Shown piece after piece: positions 58,791-64,000 of a DNA stretch of 64,000 nucleotides. The position numbers and the translations under genes were made by a program. The stretch comes from Limnoperna fortunei (Eukaryota; Mollusca; Bivalvia; Mytilida; Modiolidae), in assembly GCA_944474755.1 (NCBI GenBank), contig OX104119.1:41751927-41815926 (forward strand), written 5' to 3'. The notes under the pieces are model-generated. The model saw nothing but the letters and a program-made list of their open reading frames with translations. It was not told where the DNA came from and made no database searches. Each line of letters starts with the position of its first letter. Position 1 is the stretch's first letter.

Positions 58791-59756
58791 CTCGTAATGT
58801 AGCAGAGCGGGGGTGAATCACTCCCGGCACTTTGATGTCCAAAAGAAGTTGCATATATACAATCAGACGTGGTCGATCTTGATATCTTTCGACAGGGTCA
58901 CAGTTTTTTTATCGGTTTCGTGTTTAAAATCGATCATTATTGATACGTGATGATAGTTATTGCCGTTTTTAATAACACGCTGTGCGTTGTGTATTAATTG
59001 ACATTCGTGTCTCTTTTTGATTACGTTTTACTACATGAAAAACATTGAGAAACCAGAAACTGAATGGCGTGTTGCATCTTGGGTAATACATATGTAAATT
59101 ACTGGATTCTTACTACTGAATGGTTGTTATAGTATGCAAATTAGCACGTTTATAATAAAATTAGGTCACATTATTCATATACGGAATAATGATCAAAATA
59201 GCCATTTCCACGTGCATCTTCAAAGACGAAAAAAGAAATTTCTTCAATAAAGATCGTTTCCAGTCTAAACTTTAATAACGTAAATCAGATGAATGTTATG
59301 TTTGAATTTTGTATAAATAGATCGAAATTAGAATTTTTTATTTGCTACATTACAAGCAATAGAACTGAATTTTGCCGTTAATCCGACAAATCACAAAATT
59401 AACTTCGGATTATAACGGCAGTAAAATTCGTTCTATAGTAAAACTTAATGCCCCTGACATGTCATCGCGGAGCATAAAAACAAAGGTGTGGGATGCGACA
59501 GACACTTACCATATAATGCTGAATGATTCTATCGGTTTATATTTGATAAACTACAGAACACCTATTTAATGCCCCTGCCACCAAGTTCTGTAACGGATAT
59601 CTAAACGTACAGCAAGTTGATATCCCATGACATAAAAAATCACTAACAACATGTTTTCCACCAAATTAAAAGCTGTTTATCAATTTTACAAATTTATCCA
59701 TTTGGTAGGAGTTTAAATTTCTTAGCAGAAATTTGCACAATTATTTCATAGTTTTC
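58791..59756. other. No gene recognised
   Basis: AT-rich. The plus frame 59,372-59,569 (65 codons, no motifs) is the only one over 60 codons. Confidence 0.3.
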
Positions 59757-60007
59757 TTGTCTTGTCTGAATGACGTTTAACACCACTTTCAGCAAAACCA
59801 TGGTGTCCAGTGTTCATTGAGGGAGGAAGACACAGAACCAGGCGGAAAAAAACTATACCTTTTGTAGGAAAACTGGCAATTCTTGTAAATTTAGATGGAG
59901 TAAAATAAAACCCTGCCAGCAGTGAGACTTGAACCCGTAACCTCTGAGTTTACAGACCACGTGATCAATAGTAGACGATCTTCCTTAATCCTTCAGCCCA
60001 TCAAGTT
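59757..60007 (-). mobile_element. tRNA-derived SINE, same family, diverged
   Basis: On the minus strand: a tRNA-like head (GGGCTGAAGGATTAAGGAAG), TACTATTGATCACGTGGTCT shared with the 55.5 kb copy, the B box TACGGGTTCAAGTC, TTGCCAGTTTTCCTAC, TCTTCCTCCC and the tail CTGAAAGTGGTGTTAAACGT. The divergence is higher than in the 55.5 kb copy, so it is older. No clear target duplication was seen. Confidence 0.8.
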
Positions 60008-60301
60008 ATAGAGAAAAATAGCTAATAATCAAACAACAGATAAAAATAACTTGACAAGACATGCCCCATCAATATAAAGCTGAAAATCCAACCATTGCTT
60101 ATGATGGTGACAAAAGTCTGAAGAATGGATGGACAAGCTGATTCCAATAAATCTATTAAGTGGAAAAGGGGGAGGGGGCACAACATATTATTTATTCAAA
60201 TATTTTGTCTACACAGCTTGTTATGAAATTTATTAAAATTCAATTTTTTTTCTCTTGTCCAAATCTTGAACCGGGTGCTAAAGCTGAGAAAAATGTATGT
60301 A

Positions 60302-60571
60302 TCACCCATTCTGGAAGTCTGCATCTGAAAAGATAAATTTTAACATTAATTCAAATTTGTTGCCTTTAGTCACCTCTTGCTTAACTAATTTGACAACCTC
60401 GAACTCCCATTGATTCCATTCTTGTTTGTCGCACTCACACCATAAATGATGGACAAAGTTTTGTATTGTATAATAAAAGTATTCAAAAGTAAAGACAGGA
60501 ACACAAGTAGATATCAGTGAGATGGTACCCATCTCTGTGGGCCCCGCTGACCTTAAGGGCAAGGTCATCAA
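60302..60571 (-). other. Unrecognised 89-codon frame
   Basis: The peptide includes FEYFYYTIQNFVHHLWCECD and NQWEFEVVKLVKQEVTKGNK with no stop and without obvious repetitive character. A TTTTCAG acceptor-like site lies in frame near its 3' end on the minus strand. Its 5' part overlaps the first unit of the AGGTCA tandem repeat, which argues against a conserved exon. I do not assign a function. Confidence 0.15.
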
Positions 60572-61110
60572 CTATGGTATGCGACACATCGCCTTGATAT
60601 TATCTACCCACATTCCAAATATTAAAAGCCTTAACCTCGAAAGATAAAAAAGTTACAGCCCGGATATAAATTTTTCATTCAGAAATAATGTGACCAAAGG
60701 TCAAATTTCAAGGTCAAAGGTCAGCAACCATAGTTTGTGACACATCACCTTGATATTATCTACCCACATTCCAAATATCAAAAGCCTACCTCGAAAAAAA
60801 AAGATACAGCCCGGACATGAATTTGTCATTCTGAAAGCAATAATGTGACCTAAGGTCAAAGTTCAAGGTCAAAGGTCAGCAACCATGGTATGTGACACAT
60901 CGCCTTGATATTATCTATTCACATTCCAAATATCAGAAGACTACCCCAAAGATAAAAAAGTTACAGCCTGGACATGAATTTGTCATGCAGAAAGCAATAA
61001 TGTGACCTTTAGGTCAAAGTTCAAGGTCAAAAGAGATCAACCAGGGAATGCGACACACCGCCTGGATACTATCTACCCACATTTCAAATATGAAATGCCT
61101 AGGTCATAGG
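60560..61110 (+). repeat. Tandem repeat (~155 bp, four units) with DR1 elements
   Basis: The anchor GYGACACATCGCCTTGATAT occurs at about 60,581, 60,737, 60,891 and 61,050, with spacings near 155 bp. Units share ACAGCC(C/T)GGA.AT and AATGTGACC. Two unit junctions carry AGGTCAAAGGTCA, a perfect DR1 (60,711-60,723 and 60,866-60,878); the others have degenerate versions. Confidence 0.85.
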
Positions 61111-61430
61111 TAAGGCTTCAACTAAGACCCTTTCATTATAAGGGTTATATTGACTCCCATATATGAGGTGTCAACTAACACACTTATGTTATGAGGGTTA
61201 TATGGACACGTTTTTAAACTACCGTTATTTGACTATGCTTTCTGGTGTCAACTAACACCTAGAATAAATTCACGGACAGTTCTTCAATTGTTTTTCGCCG
61301 ATATTAATATTCTTTCCTATAGTACTATATAATATTCGGAAGCTCTATTTTATTTTTTTATCCTTATATAGGCACATTTTTATTGAGAGCGTAATATTGA
61401 CTCAGAAATAAAATTAGTCAAATAACGGCA
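61111..61430. repeat. Short inverted-repeat segment
   Basis: TACCGTTATTTGACTA (about 61,221) is mirrored by TAGTCAAATAACGGCA (about 61,409), a 15-of-16 match about 170 bp apart. Left of it GGTGTCAACTAACAC occurs twice (about 61,168 and 61,243). It may be a MITE relic. Confidence 0.4.
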
Positions 61431-63034
61431 ATTTGGAACAAGACCATCACATTTGCATAGTCGGTGGCCTAAGAGGTTTTCGAAATGTTGAATTTATAAT
61501 GAGATGATATTTTGCAGCATATTATTAAGAGGAAATTAAATTATTTAGCGTAACATTGTCAAATTGTTGTCATCGTTATATTAATTTTTGACTTCACGTA
61601 CGTTATTGTTTGGACAAGTAAGGTGGAGCCTACCTCGTGTCGTGTCGCGCATCGTAATCAACCAGCGAGACAGCAAATAATTCTAATTTAGTTTCGTATC
61701 ATATCTGTATGTTGCTTTAAAAATGTTTCACTGTCGATATGGGCACTTTTCGTAGAAAAAAAAACTTTAGGACAATTAGTACGTTATACCATATTTTGAC
61801 AAGCATACTTACCGGTCTAAATGGCTAATAAAATGGGATGCGAAAACACCGCAGCGTTCTTTTATCAATAGCCACACCGAGCCTGCGCATATATCCGCTT
61901 AATTTCCCGCGTCTTACGGTTTCGTATGTTCGTATACGTGGAAACCCCGTACGTTATTTTTAGTTATTTTCACTGTTGTCAACATAACTTACTTAACGCT
62001 TTTTTAAATGTTGTCTAGCCCATGAAAGTGCCACTTCTTACACAAAATAACGATATTCATTTGCCTTCATCATTTTTCTACCAATATAACCTACAATCTG
62101 TGTTCTTATAGAAATACAATGAACACTAGTGTCTCCTTTAGTAACATGGGGTTTCAATGTCACGCTTTTGACTTGTTTAACGTACTGAATATCGTTTGAC
62201 AAATGTCAATAACAACGTTAATATTGTAAAAATAACTGCATCTTCATGTCACTAAAGCATCCATTAAAGTTCCAGTTGGTACTGTAATGTAAACTTTTTA
62301 AAATGCATTCAGTGATCAAGTGGTGTTATATTGACCAACAAGGAGCACCTTTTTGGCTTTACCCAAATACGCCATATAAATATCATATTTGGTGAGTTTA
62401 AACGGTAATGTAGTCAAGTTTTATTTTGTATAAGGTACAGAGTTGATACTCGCAACGTGTTACATTTTTCAGTTACGACATGCAATGCCAATGTATGATA
62501 CATTTGTGGAACCAAAACAAGTTTATAAAAAAGCACACACATTTCTTTTAGAAATTTTGAACAAACATTTCCCCCATTAGAGTATTGGGGTTAATTATTT
62601 TCTGAAACAAGTGCCTGTGAGGTGAAACATTAGAGAGAACTCATTTGACAATATACATGTACCATATTTCTTTTTACAAATTATATATTCTGAAAAAAGT
62701 TACAGAATTTTAATTTCTTCTTAAACATGAGCCCAAATTTTTTTTAAAAAGATCTATTCAGAAAAGGACAAGTAATAAACAATTTATTTTTAATAAACAA
62801 CAAATTAATTGCTAATTTTAGAAGGAACAATGGAGAGCAAAGTCTGTCTCCAAATAAAAAAATATATTGGCCAGATAACTTTGGTTATCAATGATGGTAT
62901 ATGAAATCCTAACCAGTTAACATCATTTGGTCAGTATTTCACAATACCCATCTGAGTTTTTTCTAAGTTTTCTAGAAATACTGCAATGTATGTATAATAC
63001 AGTTGGGTGCAGTCCTAACATAACATGCTAGTTA
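61431..63034. other. No gene recognised
   Basis: AT-rich. 62,343-62,373 is an inverted relative of 57,322-57,352 (GGGTAAAGCCAAAAAGGTG). 63,000-63,035 repeats a segment also seen at 37,048-37,085 (CTAACATAACATGCTAGT). Confidence 0.35.
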
Positions 63035-63420
63035 ACTGTAAAGCAGAGATTCTGACAGCTTTAAGTTAACTTCGAGCAGAGAATTTGACTGGTTTGAGCA
63101 GAGATTTTGACAAACCAAGTTAACTTGGGCTGCTCTTTTGACAATTTTTTTATACAATATATTTCTGTCCATTTGACAATTTGTTGACAATTTCTGTCCA
63201 CTGGCATGACTGGACATTTTTGTTCTTTTGACAATTTTTGTCCACTTGACTTTTTTTTTCTTTTGACAATTTCTGTCCTCTGGACAATTTTGTCACGTGA
63301 CAAGTTTGTCAACAGGACATTTTTTGTTCTGACAATTTTGTCCACTGAACATTTTTTATTTTGGAAATTTATGTCCACTTTGTCAACTTGCTAACCTTTC
63401 GACTGCACTTTAAAACACTT
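63035..63420 (+). repeat. Degenerate GACAATTT/TGTCC array
   Basis: The word TTTTGACAATTT followed by T(C/T)TGTCC(A/T)C recurs irregularly every 13-30 bp across about 350 bp. The minus frame 63,061-63,378 (rich in VDKIV/RTE-type repeats) and the plus frame 63,206-63,394 are products of this array, not genes. Confidence 0.7.
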
Positions 63421-64000
63421 TTAACTTTTACCTTTTAATGTTTTTTGACAATTTTTTTTTACGAAAGACCGACTAGCTGGTTGTACCGTACGTCCATTTA
63501 ATTTATCTATGCGTTGTCGGAATGAAAATTATACGAAAGATGAAAATCAAATCCTTTGTCGTTTATTAAAATCCTACTACCAAGAAAAAACAAAATTAGT
63601 TAATGAAAGAATTGTATATTGAAGATTTGTTTGCTATTTACGTGTTTCTGGAGGATATCATTGTCAACAAAAATGTTTTAAATCTTACGTCTCGGAAACA
63701 TATTACTTATTGCGCCGTTGTTTCTTTTAATTAAATATTAATGTATAGTCCGATAAAGTGAGACATATCTTTGTTATATAAATATCTATCAATCAAGTAA
63801 TTCTTCGATATCATAATATAAATTACAACTCTTGAACTTAGCAATCATTCAAAATATAAATTCAGTCTACATTTATCCAATTGAAAGTACATTGCAATAT
63901 CAAAAATTTGTGATAATAATAAAAAAAAAGTTAAAAATCTATGAGAGTCCTGTATTTTAACCACTAAATCTTATTAAAATACACAACAATTAAACAATAA
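63421..64000. other. AT-rich, nothing recognised
   Basis: No frame over 60 codons, no inverted or tandem repeat noticed. Confidence 0.4.

Noticed and set aside
63061..63378. 105-codon minus-strand frame as a gene
   Set aside because: Its Lys/Val/Arg-rich repetition follows from the GACAATTT array.

Overview
This is a gene-poor, AT-rich stretch of a metazoan nuclear genome, most likely a marine mollusc and probably a bivalve. The taxon is inferred from the repeat content: a DIRS-type tyrosine-recombinase retrotransposon, Penelope-like fragments, tRNA-derived SINEs whose tail ends in a GGCGTTA-type block, hammerhead-ribozyme repeats, and AGGTCA-rich dispersed repeats. I found no intact host protein gene that I can name. 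Almost every short open frame lies inside a repeat or a decayed transposon.

Layout. 1-7.5 kb: diverged monomers of a long (about 1.2-1.35 kb) repeat, interrupted by a terminal-inverted-repeat element with a nested MITE (1.9-2.7 kb) and by two direct repeats, each carrying a degenerate hammerhead ribozyme core (3.37-4.71 kb). 7.5-12.9 kb: a nearly full-length but disabled DIRS-1-like retrotransposon with gag-like, RT/RNase H and tyrosine recombinase regions, inverted terminal repeats and an internal complementary region. 12.9-16.4 kb: more monomers of the 1.2-1.35 kb repeat. 16.4-22.6 kb: duplicated non-coding blocks holding a hAT-like insertion (19.15-20.42 kb) and a palindromic MITE. 22.6-28.2 kb: a paralogous copy of 6.2-16.4 kb that lacks the DIRS element and so preserves its empty site. 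28.2-32.5 kb: a possible MITE, a DEDDh-exonuclease-like pseudogene and a SINE. 32.5-37 kb: duplicated blocks around a frameshifted Penelope-type GIY-YIG endonuclease fragment. 37-39.8 kb: little recognisable.

39.8-50.96 kb: an 11.2 kb tandem array of a 53-bp monomer that changes strand five times. It carries a higher-order unit in which an inverted block of about 338 bp recurs three times. 51-55 kb: a decayed Penelope-like reverse transcriptase on the minus strand. 55-64 kb: a GCGC minisatellite, two SINEs (one with a perfect 10-bp target duplication), a dispersed repeat ending in a perfect hairpin, a tandem repeat with perfect DR1 (AGGTCA) elements, and a degenerate GACAATTT array.

The parts are layered mobile-element insertions, not a cooperating gene set. 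Because large blocks are duplicated, two insertions (DIRS and hAT) can be compared with their own empty sites inside the window, which gives relative ages and exact insertion footprints.
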